Of a stretch of DNA of 50,108 bases, positions 8,517-17,167 are shown one piece after another. The notes under the pieces were generated by a model, which had not been told where the DNA came from, ran no database searches, and saw only the letters and a list, made by a program, of their open reading frames with translations. The stretch's first letter is position 1, and the number at the start of each line of letters is the position of its first letter. The translations under genes were made by a program, and so were the position numbers. Origin of the DNA: Actinomycetes bacterium (GTDB taxonomy: Bacteria; Actinomycetota; Actinomycetes; Propionibacteriales; Nocardioidaceae); the NCBI GenBank assembly GCA_023460975.1, contig JAEWOG010000037.1, forward strand, positions 1-50,108, in the 5' to 3' direction.

Positions 8517-8635
8517 GACAGACGGGTGGTCGCCGCCGTCGCCGGGCGGTCAACGTGGTGCGGCCAGCGGTCGCCGGTGGACCTGAGTACCGCGGCTCAG
8601 GCACGCGGTGTGCTCGGGATGGGAACCTGCGCGGC

Positions 8636-9199
8636 ATGAGCTCTGTCGACGTCTCGCGACCCCGTACGAAGGCCCGACGCCCGCTCTCGTCCCCGGTGCA
8701 GTCGCTGCTCGCGGCGGTGGGGTTGCTGGTGGTCGCGGCGGCGCTGTTCGTGCCCGGCGTCCTCACCTCGATCAGCCACGTATGGCCGGAGGCGGCCCAG
8801 GTCCCCCTCGATGGTCGCCCCCACGAGATCGATGCGCAGCCGGGGGAGCCGATGCTCGTGTGGGTCTGGCTGGCCGAGGTCGAGCCCGCGTGCGAGGTGC
8901 GCGACGGCGGCGTCGCGCTGGATCTGGTCGAGGCCACGCGGTCGTACGAACGGGGTGGCGGGACGGCGGCGCCGTGGCGGGGGCGGTGGGTCTTCGTGCC
9001 CACGTCCGAGGTGGTCACGATCGAGTGCGTCGGCGTACGCGGGTCGCTCGCCATGGTGGAACCCAAGCCGTGGCTGCCGTCGTTCATCGACGGGGCCTCG
9101 TGGTGGCTGCGGGCGGCGATGCTGTGTGCCGCGCTGGGGGTCATCGCCCTGGTCGACGGCTTCGTGGGGCTGGTGCGCGGCCGTACGAGCCGGAACTGA
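8636..9199 (+). CDS. Hypothetical protein with two transmembrane helices
   Basis: 187 residues, not recognised. One hydrophobic helix (about 21-45) follows a basic N-terminus, then an extracytoplasmic stretch of about 105 residues with two cysteines (ACEV and IECV, probably a disulfide), then a second helix (about 155-178) and a short basic tail. This in-out-in layout suggests a surface-exposed loop domain. GAACCT, 7 nt before the ATG, is a weak -10 candidate for leaderless expression. It is divergent from acs and converges on actP. No function can be assigned. Confidence 0.65.
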   Translation: MSSVDVSRPRTKARRPLSSPVQSLLAAVGLLVVAAALFVPGVLTSISHVWPEAAQVPLDGRPHEIDAQPGEPMLVWVWLAEVEPACEVRDGGVALDLVEATRSYERGGGTAAPWRGRWVFVPTSEVVTIECVGVRGSLAMVEPKPWLPSFIDGASWWLRAAMLCAALGVIALVDGFVGLVRGRTSRN

Positions 9200-9301
9200 C
9201 GCGCGAGTTTGGCCTGTTCCGCGGCGCCATTCCGCAGGGGAGGTGCGCGATAAACGCGCGTTACTTGAGAAGGGCGGGGCGGGAGTACGGGGGGCGGACG
9301 C

Positions 9302-9335
9302 GGAACGACCCGCGTCGAGGGACGCGGGTCGTTCC
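9302..9335. terminator. Terminator hairpin downstream of actP
   Basis: A perfect 15-bp stem GGAACGACCCGCGTC/GACGCGGGTCGTTCC with a 4-nt loop, followed by TT. It lies between convergent genes (plus-strand gene ending 9199, actP ending 9395) and may serve both. The rest of 9200-9394 holds only a small AACGCGCGTT palindrome (9253-9262) and one TGGTTGAGCGG repeat copy (9367-9377). Confidence 0.75.
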
Positions 9336-9394
9336 TTGCCAGGTTGCGCCAGGTGTGGCGGTCGACTGGTTGAGCGGATGGAGTTCCGGAGCGA

Positions 9395-10990
9395 TCAGTG
9401 CTCCAGGGCCCCCTCGGCTCCGGCGCCCGTGAGAGCGCGGACCTCGAGCTCGGTGTAGCGCTCCTCGGCGGCAGGCTCCTTCGAGGTGAGGGTGCCGATG
9501 ATGCCGAGCAGGAAGCCGCCGGGGATCGAGACGATGCCCGGGTTCTGCAGCGGGAACCAGGCGAAGTCGGCGTTGGGGAACAGCGACGTCGGCAGGCCCG
9601 ACATGACCGGCGAGAAGACCACCAGCCCGACGGCCAGGATGAGACCGCCGTAGATGCTCCACACGGCACCGCGGGTGTTGAAGCGCCGCCAGAACATGTT
9701 CATCAGGATGGCCGGCAGGTTCGCCGACGCCGCGACCGCGAAGGCCAAGGCCACGAGGAACGCGATGTTGAGCGTCTGCGCCGGGATCGCCAGGAGGATC
9801 GAGACGAGACCGATCACGCCCGCCGCGATGCGGGAGACCTTCAACTCCTCGGCCTCGGTGGCCTGCCCCTTGCGGAACACGGAGTTGTAGAGGTCGTGCG
9901 CCACCGACATGGAGCTCGTCAGGGTCAGCCCCGCGACGACGGCGAGGATGGTCGCGAAGGCGACCGCGGCGATCAGGGCCAGCAGGATCGCGCCCCCGGT
10001 CGACCCGATGCCGCCGCCGACGACCTCGGCCAGCTTGGGTGCGGCCAGGTTGCCGGCCGCGTCGAAGTCGCTCTTCTTCAGCAGCGCCGCGGCGCCGAAG
10101 CCCAGCACCAGGGTGAACAGGTAGAAGGTGCCGATCAGGCCGATCGCCCAGAGCACCGACTTGCGTGCGTCCCGGCTGGTGGGGGTCGTGTAGAAGCGGA
10201 TCAGGATGTGTGGCAGGCCAGCCGTTCCGAGCACGAGGGCGATGCCGAGCGAGATGAAGTCGATCTTCGACGTCGTCGACCCGCCGTACTTCAGGCCAGG
10301 CTGCAGGAACGCCTCGCCCGCGCCGGAGTTGGAGGCCGCCGAGCCGAGCAGGTCGGAGAGGTTGAAGCCGAACTTCGCGAGCACCAGCACCACGATCAGC
10401 GCGGAGCCCGTCATCAGCAGTACGGCCTTGATCATCTGGACGTACGTCGTGCCCTTCATGCCGCCGACGGTGACGTAGAAGATCATCAGGCCGCCGACGA
10501 TGAAGATGGTCACGTTCTTCACCGCACCCGAGTCGATGCCGAGCAGCAGGGCCACCAGGGCGCCCGCGCCCACCATCTGGGCCAGCAGGTAGAAGATCGA
10601 GACCACGACGGTCGAGGTCGCGGCAGCCGTACGGACTGGCCGCTGCTTCATGCGGTAGGCCAGCTGGTCGGCCATCGTGTAGCGGCCCGAGTTGCGCAGC
10701 ACCTCAGCCACCAGGAGCAGGGCCACCAGCCAGGCGACCAGGAAGCCGATCGAGTAGAGGAAGCCGTCGTAGCCGTAGAGGGCGATGGCACCCGTGATGC
10801 CCAGGAACGAGGCGGCCGACATGTAGTCGCCGCCGATCGCGAGGCCGTTCTGGAAGCCGGAGAAGGAGCGACCCCCGGCGTAGTAGTCGGCGGCGCCCGA
10901 CGTCTGCTTGCTCGCCCGCAGCGTCACCACGATGGTGAGCGCCACCACCGCGAGGAACAGGAGGCTGGTGAGGATCTGGTTGCCGTCCAT
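9395..10990 (-). CDS. actP: Cation/acetate symporter (SSS family)
   Basis: 531 residues with about thirteen transmembrane helices of the sodium:solute symporter family. Family marks include YYAGGRSFSGFQNGLAIGGD near the N-terminus and GLPHILIRFYTTP in the middle. It takes up acetate or other short monocarboxylates. The ATG overlaps the stop of the DUF485 gene (TGATG), so they form a coupled pair like yjcH-actP of E. coli. Co-location with acs supports acetate as substrate. Confidence 0.92.
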   Translation of the reverse strand: MDGNQILTSLLFLAVVALTIVVTLRASKQTSGAADYYAGGRSFSGFQNGLAIGGDYMSAASFLGITGAIALYGYDGFLYSIGFLVAWLVALLLVAEVLRNSGRYTMADQLAYRMKQRPVRTAAATSTVVVSIFYLLAQMVGAGALVALLLGIDSGAVKNVTIFIVGGLMIFYVTVGGMKGTTYVQMIKAVLLMTGSALIVVLVLAKFGFNLSDLLGSAASNSGAGEAFLQPGLKYGGSTTSKIDFISLGIALVLGTAGLPHILIRFYTTPTSRDARKSVLWAIGLIGTFYLFTLVLGFGAAALLKKSDFDAAGNLAAPKLAEVVGGGIGSTGGAILLALIAAVAFATILAVVAGLTLTSSMSVAHDLYNSVFRKGQATEAEELKVSRIAAGVIGLVSILLAIPAQTLNIAFLVALAFAVAASANLPAILMNMFWRRFNTRGAVWSIYGGLILAVGLVVFSPVMSGLPTSLFPNADFAWFPLQNPGIVSIPGGFLLGIIGTLTSKEPAAEERYTELEVRALTGAGAEGALEH

Positions 10991-11343
10991 CACTGGCCGT
11001 CCTTGCGGTAGCGGTCGAACTCATCGACGAGCTGGGTGGCCAGCGGGTCGAGGTGCTTGTTGGAGTAGCGGCTGTAGAGGTAGGCGATCCCGAAGGTCGT
11101 CACGAACTGCAGCAGGCCGAAGACCAGGGCCACGTTGACGTGGCCCACGACCTTCGTGTTCATGAAGCCGGGGGCGAACATCGACATCCCCACGTACAGC
11201 GCGTACCACGCCATGAACACGGCCGTGGCGGGGATGATGAAGCGCCGGTAGAGGTGGCGCAGCCGAGCGAACTCGGGCATCTCGGCGAGATGGTCGTAGA
11301 CCGGGTCGTGCCGGGAGGCCTGGTCATGGGTGTCCGTGGTCAC
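10990..11343 (-). CDS. DUF485 small membrane protein, symporter partner
   Basis: 117 residues with two transmembrane helices (about 35-57 and 68-92), matching the DUF485/YjcH family that is nearly always encoded just before acetate symporters. The C-terminus is charged (LVDEFDRYRKDGQ). The GTG at 11343 is chosen for its GAAGGAG ribosome site about 7 nt upstream. Two CRP-like operators lie within 80 bp upstream. Confidence 0.88.
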   Translation of the reverse strand: MTTDTHDQASRHDPVYDHLAEMPEFARLRHLYRRFIIPATAVFMAWYALYVGMSMFAPGFMNTKVVGHVNVALVFGLLQFVTTFGIAYLYSRYSNKHLDPLATQLVDEFDRYRKDGQ

Positions 11344-11370
11344 CGGTGGCTCCTTCCGTGGGGTGTCGGA

Positions 11371-11386
11371 TGTGATCCCCCTCACC
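11371..11386. promoter_or_regulatory. CRP-like operator, proximal, actP operon
   Basis: The plus strand reads TGTGA-TCCCCC-TCACC, 9 of 10 positions of the CRP/GlxR consensus. It lies 28 bp before the DUF485 start codon, in the interval shared with the divergent VOC gene. Confidence 0.55.
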
Positions 11387-11405
11387 GTGCACCCGCCGCG
11401 AACCG

Positions 11406-11421
11406 TGTGACGAGTCTCACG
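11406..11421. promoter_or_regulatory. CRP-like operator, distal, actP operon
   Basis: The plus strand reads TGTGA-CGAGTC-TCACG, 9 of 10 positions of the consensus. Its centre is 35 bp from that of the proximal site. Two sites in one interval suggest dual control, for example activation from one and repression from the other. Confidence 0.55.
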
Positions 11422-11503
11422 GTCGAACCCCGCGCCGGATGGAGAAGCGGATGCGCCGAACGGCACCCTTCGCACGACGAACGGTCGTGCCTAGGGTGGT
11501 CGG

Positions 11504-11893
11504 ATGACGACGTTGCGCGAGGTCCAGATCACCTTCGACTGCGCGAACCCCCGCCGGGTCGCGGCCTTCTGGGCCCAGGCGCTGGGGTACGTGGTGCCCG
11601 AGGACGCAGCCGGGGTGGATGCGTGGTCGGTGGCCCAGGACCCGACCGGGGCGGGGCCGCGCCTGTTCTTCCAGCAGGTTCCCGAACCGAAGACCGTCAA
11701 GAACCGCGTCCACCTCGACGTACGGGTCGGGACCGGGCTGGTCGGCGAGGCGCGGCTGGCCGCGCTCAACGCGGAGGCAGACCGTCTCGAGACCCACGGG
11801 GCGCGCCGCATCGAACTCCTGCTCGCCGACGAGGAGAACGAGTCGACGCTGGTGATGGCGGACGTCGAGGGCAACGAGTTCTGCCTCGACTGA
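11504..11893 (+). CDS. VOC (glyoxalase-like) family protein
   Basis: 129 residues of the vicinal oxygen chelate fold: an N-terminal beta-alpha-beta (EVQITFDCANPRRVAAFWAQ) and a C-terminal half ending VMADVEGNEFCLD, typical of the actinobacterial Glyoxalase_6 group. The substrate is unknown. TAGGGT (11492-11497) lies exactly 6 nt before the ATG and there is no ribosome site, so the transcript is probably leaderless. Confidence 0.82.
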   Translation: MTTLREVQITFDCANPRRVAAFWAQALGYVVPEDAAGVDAWSVAQDPTGAGPRLFFQQVPEPKTVKNRVHLDVRVGTGLVGEARLAALNAEADRLETHGARRIELLLADEENESTLVMADVEGNEFCLD

Positions 11894-11997
11894 GGCTGCC
11901 GCCCGCCGCCGACGTGCCCGCCTGCCCACGCGGTCCGTAGGCTCGCAACTGCACGACGGCCCCTGACGAGGGTGCTGATCCGAAGCCAGGAGGCTGC

Positions 11998-12771
11998 ATG
12001 TCCCGCGCAACGACTCGATTCAGGACGATCCTGCCCACCTCGAGCCGTACGGCCATCGGCGCGACGGTGGCCACGGGCGCGCTGGGCGCTCTCGCCGCAG
12101 CCCCGGAGAAGGTCGGGCGGCTGTTTCGCCGCCGCTTTCCCACCGTCGCGGTGACGGGGATGACGGGGGTGGGCAAGACCGAGTTGGCCAACCGCCTGTC
12201 CCGACGCTCCGGCAGCGAGGACGCCGCCCAGGCGGGCTCCGCGGTCATGGAGCGCCGCACCCGCCGCTCGCCGAAGATGCACGGCTTCCGGTTCCTCGTG
12301 GTGCCCGGCGACAACGCCGCCACCCGGTTGGGTGCCCTGGACGAGGTGTTCCACGACCAGCCCGTCGACGGCATCGTCCACGTCGTCGCGTACGGCCACG
12401 CCACGCCCCGACGCACGGCGGGCACGACCGGTGCTGCGCACGCGACCCGCGACGCACAGCTCGCCGCCGAGCTCGAGGACTGGGCCATCACCTCCCACCG
12501 CATCGCGTCGATGGCCGTGCGCCGCGACAAGCCCATCTGGCTGGTGATCGCGGTGACCAAGACCGATCTGTACGCCGACATGCTTGAGGAAGCCGTCACC
12601 TACTACTCGCCCGGGAGCGGGTCGCCGTTCGCGGCGAAGGTCGATGAACTCCGCGCGCTGGCGGGAGGCGCGAAGCTCTCCATCGACGTGCTGCCGGTGT
12701 CCGCGACCAAGACGAACACGAAGATCGACGCCCTCGCGGCGCGCATGGCACAGCTCAGCGGCCACGTCTGA
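11998..12771 (+). CDS. Uncharacterised P-loop GTPase
   Basis: 257 residues. After a hydrophobic stretch (about 18-35) and a basic linker comes a Walker A/G1 motif, G54-MTGVGKT (GMTGVGKTELANRL). Other Ras-like G boxes are visible: VPGD near 103 (possible G3), TKTD at 187-190 (G4) and SATKT near 238 (G5). The layout TKxD plus SA(T/K) argues for a real GTPase rather than an ATPase. Ribosome site CAGGAGG precedes the ATG. I do not recognise a named family; the hydrophobic N-terminus suggests membrane association. Confidence 0.7.
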   Translation: MSRATTRFRTILPTSSRTAIGATVATGALGALAAAPEKVGRLFRRRFPTVAVTGMTGVGKTELANRLSRRSGSEDAAQAGSAVMERRTRRSPKMHGFRFLVVPGDNAATRLGALDEVFHDQPVDGIVHVVAYGHATPRRTAGTTGAAHATRDAQLAAELEDWAITSHRIASMAVRRDKPIWLVIAVTKTDLYADMLEEAVTYYSPGSGSPFAAKVDELRALAGGAKLSIDVLPVSATKTNTKIDALAARMAQLSGHV

Positions 12772-12800
12772 GCGCTGAGGCCGGTTGGCCCCTCAGCGCT
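12771..12800. terminator. Bidirectional terminator overlapping two stop regions
   Basis: AGCGCTGAGG (12771-12780) pairs perfectly with CCTCAGCGCT (12791-12800). The hairpin overlaps the stop codons of both convergent genes (GTPase and SSS symporter), so it is largely coding. Confidence 0.65.
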
Positions 12801-14307
12801 GGAGGTCGACGTTCTCGGGGGTGTGCAGCCGGACCATGAAACGGTCCGCGTGGCGCGGCACGGTACGGCGGGTGAGTCGGGAGACGACCACCATCGAGGT
12901 GGCCGCCAGCGGGACGGTCCACGCCGCGGGTTGCGCGAGCAGGGCCGAGCCCCACGTCTCGACCTCGCCGGCGAACAGGTTCCAGGTGACGGCCGCGAAG
13001 GACCCCAGGCCCCCGAGGATCAGTCCGGTCGCAGCGCCGGCGGGAGTGAGGCCGCGCCACCAGATGCCGAGCACGAGCAGCGGCGCAAAGGTGGAGGCGG
13101 ACACCGCGAAGGCCAGCCCGACCGTCCGCGCCACGTCCACGTCCAGGGCCGCCAGCGAACCCGCGAAGGGCACGATCACGGACAAGGCGACCGCGAGCCG
13201 GAACGCCAGCACGCCATCGATGCGTGGGGAGAGTCGCGTGGTGACGTCCTGGCTGAGCACTCCCGACACGGCCACGATCAGGCCGGACGAGGTGGACAGG
13301 AACGCGGCGAAGGCGCCGGCGGTCACCAGCGCGGTCAGCAGGTCCCCGAGCACTCCGCCCACCATGAGGCGGGGCAGTTCCAGGACCAGGATGCTCTCTT
13401 GGCCGGTGGCCACGAGGTGGTCGGCGTACACGCGTCCCAGCGCCGAGTAGAGCGGCGGCAGGAGGTAGAACATGCCGAGCAGGACGAGCACCGCCAGGGT
13501 CGTACGTCGCGCCGCCCGCCCGTCCGGGTTGGTGTAGAAGCGCACCGCCACGTGCGGCAGGCCCATCGTGCCGAGGAACGTCGCGATGATCAGGGAGTAC
13601 GTCGTGTAGAGACCGCGGACCCCGCCGTCGGCCACGGGTGAGGACCACATGACCAGGTCGGCGGGATCGTGCGGCTGCGGTGAACCGTCTTTCACCCACA
13701 CGATCAGCAACAGGAACGCGGGGATCAGCAGGGCGGTGAGCTTGACCCAGTACTGGAACGCCTGGACGAAGGTGATCGAGCGCATCCCGCCCGACCCGAC
13801 CGCGACGAGCACCACGACGGCCACGACCACCGACCCGACCCATGCCGGAGCCCCGGTCGCGTGCCGCAGCGTCAGCCCCGCCCCCTGGAACTGCGGGAGG
13901 AGATAGAGCCACCCGATCGCCACCACGAGCAACGAGCACAGGATCCGTACGCCCCGCGAGTCCAGCCGCGCCTGGGCGAAGTCGGGCAAGGTGTAGGCCC
14001 CGCTGCGGCGCAACGGGGCTGCGACCAGGATGAGCAGGACGAGGTAGCCGGCGGTCCAGCCGACGGGGTACCACAGCATGTCGGCACCGAAGACGAGCAC
14101 GAGCCCGGCCGCCCCGAGGAACGACGCCGCCGAGAGGTATTCGCCGCTGATCGCGGACGCGTTCAGCCGCGGCGCGACCGTGCGGGAGGCGACGAAGAAG
14201 TCGCTCGTCGTGCGGGACAGGCGCAGTCCGTACGTCCCGATGGCCAGGGTCGCGACCACGACGAGGACGACGGCGACCACGGTCGAGACCGCGCCGATGT
14301 CACCCAC
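12793..14307 (-). CDS. Second SSS-family symporter (acetate-type)
   Basis: 504 residues with about thirteen transmembrane helices. It resembles ActP (FFVASRTVAPRLNASAISGE, GLPHVAVRFYTNPDG) but is clearly diverged from the actP at 9395. The GTG start at 14307 overlaps the stop of the small gene upstream by 8 bp. Symporters of this clade are often next to LytTR-type two-component systems, as here (16402-18307), so control by that system is likely. The substrate is probably a monocarboxylate. Confidence 0.86.
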   Translation of the reverse strand: MGDIGAVSTVVAVVLVVVATLAIGTYGLRLSRTTSDFFVASRTVAPRLNASAISGEYLSAASFLGAAGLVLVFGADMLWYPVGWTAGYLVLLILVAAPLRRSGAYTLPDFAQARLDSRGVRILCSLLVVAIGWLYLLPQFQGAGLTLRHATGAPAWVGSVVVAVVVLVAVGSGGMRSITFVQAFQYWVKLTALLIPAFLLLIVWVKDGSPQPHDPADLVMWSSPVADGGVRGLYTTYSLIIATFLGTMGLPHVAVRFYTNPDGRAARRTTLAVLVLLGMFYLLPPLYSALGRVYADHLVATGQESILVLELPRLMVGGVLGDLLTALVTAGAFAAFLSTSSGLIVAVSGVLSQDVTTRLSPRIDGVLAFRLAVALSVIVPFAGSLAALDVDVARTVGLAFAVSASTFAPLLVLGIWWRGLTPAGAATGLILGGLGSFAAVTWNLFAGEVETWGSALLAQPAAWTVPLAATSMVVVSRLTRRTVPRHADRFMVRLHTPENVDLQR

Positions 14308-14707
14308 GAGAGTCCCCGGAGCCCTCGCCGGCCTCGTTGACCAGCTCGGTGAACGCCCGCTCGTTGGCCTCGGTGTGGCGCACGTGCCACCACCCCAGCA
14401 CGGCCAGCCACGGGTACGCCAGCACGCCCAGCAGCAGCCAGGAGATCGGGATGCCGCCCACGCGCACCCCGGCGAGGTCGGGGAAGACGAAGAAGGCGAG
14501 CGGCACCAGACCGAGCGTGAGGCCGAGCGCGAGCAGCACCCGCCCGGCCAGCCAGAGCTGCTCGCGCAGCAGGGACCGCATCAGCACCTCGCCCAGCGCC
14601 GTCCCGCTGTCGATCTCGCGGGCGCGGGTGCGGCGGGGGGCTCCGCCCGGCAGGCGCGGCGGACCGGTGACCCGTACGCGGGGCGGCCGGTCGGCGGGCT
14701 GGTTCAC
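14300..14707 (-). CDS. Small membrane partner of SSS symporter (DUF485-like)
   Basis: 135 residues. A basic N-terminal extension (about 1-50) is followed by two transmembrane helices (about 53-75 and 86-106) and the tail HTEANERAFTELVNE. The layout and position (coupled upstream of an SSS symporter) parallel the DUF485-actP pair, though sequence similarity is weak. The GTG at 14707 sits 7 nt after TACGGT with no ribosome site: probably leaderless. Confidence 0.7.
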   Translation of the reverse strand: MNQPADRPPRVRVTGPPRLPGGAPRRTRAREIDSGTALGEVLMRSLLREQLWLAGRVLLALGLTLGLVPLAFFVFPDLAGVRVGGIPISWLLLGVLAYPWLAVLGWWHVRHTEANERAFTELVNEAGEGSGDSRG

Positions 14708-14750
14708 GCCCCCGACCGTAGTCGCCGCGATGATTGCTGGCGAGGGTTCC

Positions 14751-15785
14751 TCAGCGCCGTCGGCACCGTGTGCTGCGCTCGGCGCCCGCGCACCGGTCGG
14801 CGCCGGGACCGCCGTACGCACGGTCGGGGCCCGGACCCCCGACGATGCGGTCGTTCCCGGAACCGCCCAGGAGGACGTCGGCGCCCGGCCCACCGAGGAG
14901 ACGGTCGTCGCGCAGGCGACCGTAGAGGGAGTCGTTGCCCGGGCCGCCGCGCAGCACGTCGGCGCCCTGCTTGGCCTGGAGCAGGTCGTCGCCGGCTCCG
15001 CCGATGAGGATCGAGTCCCGGCGGCACGACCGCGGGGGATACCAGGTCTCCCACACCGACGAGCCGTCGGAGAGGAAGACGCCGTCGTTGCCCCCGCGCC
15101 CGCGGAACCGCGCCGTGCAGGCAGAGATGTCGACACGATCCTTGGCGTCGCTGCCGAGGACCGTGACCTCCCTGCCGCCGAGTTCGAGACTCTCGGCACC
15201 CCGCAGCGTGAGGGCCACCTGGTCGGTGCTGCCCAGCGGAGTGAGGGTCATCGTCTCGGCGCGCAGATCGGCCGTGATGGATGCCCCCATGTCCCCGGTC
15301 GCGAAGTCGTCGTGCGCGGAGGGACCGAGATCGAGCACGCTGCCAGCCGCCGGTGCGGTCTCGATGAAGACGTTGTCCATTCCAGCGCCCGTGGACACCG
15401 TGGCCCCCAGGGGGGTCTTGGTTCGGAGGATGAGGGTGTCGTGGGTGGAGGACCCGGAGAAGGTGACGTACCCCGTGTACGCGTCCGCGGCCTCGAGCGT
15501 CCAGGACGTCACACGGGGGGCGGGCCGCTCCGCGAAAGGCTCGTACGCGACGTCGCCGATGCTCACGGTGTGGGCGGTGGCATCGACCGACACTGCCCCG
15601 TCCCCGGGAGCGAGCCGAACCGTGACATCTGCCTGCCACGTGCACACTCGTCCGTCGGGTGAGCACTCCTCGGGCTCGTCGGCTCGCGCGGCTCCGGGGC
15701 CGGCGGATCCGGCGAGGCCAGCGGCCGCCGCCAGAGCCGCGACCGCTGAGGCCGCGCGTCGCGAGAAGTCCGCCCCCGCACTCAT
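14751..15785 (-). CDS. Secreted RTX-type calcium-binding repeat protein
   Basis: 344 residues. A signal peptide (about 1-35, cleavage near GAARA) is followed by a beta-rich domain and, from about residue 255, six RTX nonapeptides of the GGxGxDxhxG type (GGAGDDLLQ, GGPGNDSLYG, GGPGADVLLG, GGSGNDRIVG, GGPGPDRAYG, GGPGADRCAG), which fold as a calcium beta-roll. A cysteine-closed cap ends the protein. The ATG overlaps the stop of the upstream RTX gene (ATGA). Export would be by Sec rather than type I secretion. Function unknown. Confidence 0.82.
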   Translation of the reverse strand: MSAGADFSRRAASAVAALAAAAGLAGSAGPGAARADEPEECSPDGRVCTWQADVTVRLAPGDGAVSVDATAHTVSIGDVAYEPFAERPAPRVTSWTLEAADAYTGYVTFSGSSTHDTLILRTKTPLGATVSTGAGMDNVFIETAPAAGSVLDLGPSAHDDFATGDMGASITADLRAETMTLTPLGSTDQVALTLRGAESLELGGREVTVLGSDAKDRVDISACTARFRGRGGNDGVFLSDGSSVWETWYPPRSCRRDSILIGGAGDDLLQAKQGADVLRGGPGNDSLYGRLRDDRLLGGPGADVLLGGSGNDRIVGGPGPDRAYGGPGADRCAGAERSTRCRRR

Positions 15786-16329
15786 CGGCGCGTGCAGCGC
15801 TTGGCCTTCTCGATCCCGGTGCACGTGTTGCGTCCCCTTCCGCCGTTGGCCTCGTCGTGGCCCCGGCCGCCCTGCAGGACGTCGTCGTCTCGGGCGCCGA
15901 TCAGGCGGTCGTCGCCCCCGCCACCCTTCATCACGTCGTCGCCGCCCCGGCCGTACATCTCGTCCTTGCCCGGCCCACCCGCCAGGACGTCGGAACCGTG
16001 CCAGCCCACCAGGTAGTCGTCGCCCGGACCGCCGACCAGAGTTCCGTTGCGGTCGCAGCCGCGCGGGATCCAGACCTCGTGCATCGAGTCGTACCTGATG
16101 TCGAGGACGTCGTCCCCGGAGCCCGTGGTCCCGTCGACCACGATGTCGCCGTCGGTGGCAGCCGGTGAGATGGACGCCGATCCGTCGTTTCCCTGGCACA
16201 CCTTGTTGTCCGGTGTGCAGGTCGATGCGGATGCGCTGGGCATCAGAGCACAGCGAGCAGCCCTGTGCTCAGCGCGGTGGCGGTCAGGGCAGTGGTCAGG
16301 GCTTTGGTCAGGATCGTCGTACGTCGCAT
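15782..16329 (-). CDS. Small secreted RTX-type repeat protein, apparent frameshift in signal peptide
   Basis: The ATG at 16329 follows GGGAGG and encodes a typical signal peptide start (MRRTTILTKALTTALTATAL), but this frame stops after 28 codons at 16243. The mature part (16243-15782) continues in another frame from an ATG overlapping that stop (TGATG). A -1 shift at the junction would join them into one signal peptide ending in a classic ASA cleavage site. The mature part has about seven RTX-like repeats (GGPGDDYLVG, GGPGKDEMYG, GGGGDDRLIG) and the cap CTGIEKAKRC. It is either a mutated gene, a sequencing error, a programmed shift or a reinitiation pair. Confidence 0.72.
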
Positions 16330-16401
16330 GGGTCCTCCCGAATCGGCTCTTCACCTCTTGGATGACTCCTACCCGCACAAAAGTTGCCCACGCACGTGGG
16401 G

Positions 16402-17124
16402 TCAGCGCGTACCGCGACCGGTGAGCACCTGTCGCAGGTCCTTGGTGTGGCGTCTGCTCACGGCGAGCTCGGCCCCACCCACCACGACGCTGACGCGGCC
16501 GGCGTCCGTACGGACCTCCTCCACGTGGGGCAGGGCGACGAGGACGGAGCGGTGGATCCGTACGAATCCGGCGTCGGCCCACTCCTCGGCCAGGGTGCTC
16601 AGCGGGGTCCGGACGAGATGGGACCCCTGCGCGGTGTGCAGGCGGGCGTAGTCCCCCTGGGCCTCCACATGGGTGATCTCGGAGCGGTTGACGAAGCGGG
16701 TGACGCCGCCGCGCTCGACGGGGATCTGTACGTCCTGGGACTCCGGCGTGCCCGCGGACTCGACCACGCGCCGGACGGCTTCGGCGAGGCGTTCCTCGCG
16801 GATGGGCTTGAGCACGTAGTCCACGGCCCGCAACTCGAAAGCGTCCACGGCGTGCTCATCGTGCGCGGTGACGAACACGATGGGCGGCGGGTTCTTGAAC
16901 TGCGCGAGCACCTGGGCCAGTTCGAGGCCGGTGAGGCCGGGCATCTGGATGTCGAGGAAGACCGCGTCCACCTCCATGTTCTGCAAGGCCCGCAGCGCCT
17001 CGGCGGCCGAGTCACACGTCAACACCCCGCCGACGCGGGGGTCGCGTTCGAGGAGGTAGGCGATCTCGTCGAGCGCCGGCCGCTCGTCATCGATGGCCAG
17101 GACCCTCAAGCCGCCTGCGTTCAT
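16402..17124 (-). CDS. LytTR-family response regulator
   Basis: 240 residues. The receiver domain (1-120) has the acidic pair D12-D13, the phosphoacceptor D58 (VFLDIQMPGLTG) and the conserved lysine in VLKPI. The C-terminal LytTR DNA-binding domain (about 135-240) contains HVEAQGDYARLHT and FVRIHRSVLVAL. The ATG at 17124 follows GGGGAG. It lies 43 bp after the histidine kinase gene, probably in one operon. Likely targets are the neighbouring symporter or RTX genes. Confidence 0.92.
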   Translation of the reverse strand: MNAGGLRVLAIDDERPALDEIAYLLERDPRVGGVLTCDSAAEALRALQNMEVDAVFLDIQMPGLTGLELAQVLAQFKNPPPIVFVTAHDEHAVDAFELRAVDYVLKPIREERLAEAVRRVVESAGTPESQDVQIPVERGGVTRFVNRSEITHVEAQGDYARLHTAQGSHLVRTPLSTLAEEWADAGFVRIHRSVLVALPHVEEVRTDAGRVSVVVGGAELAVSRRHTKDLRQVLTGRGTR

Positions 17125-17167
17125 GCCCGGACTCCCCTCGTGTGTGGACTCCCTCAAGCCCGGCCCC

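Noticed and set aside
6496..9669. Acs extended to 1057 residues
   Set aside because: The upstream part overlaps a plus-strand membrane protein gene and has no similarity to Acs. A good ribosome site marks GTG 8460.
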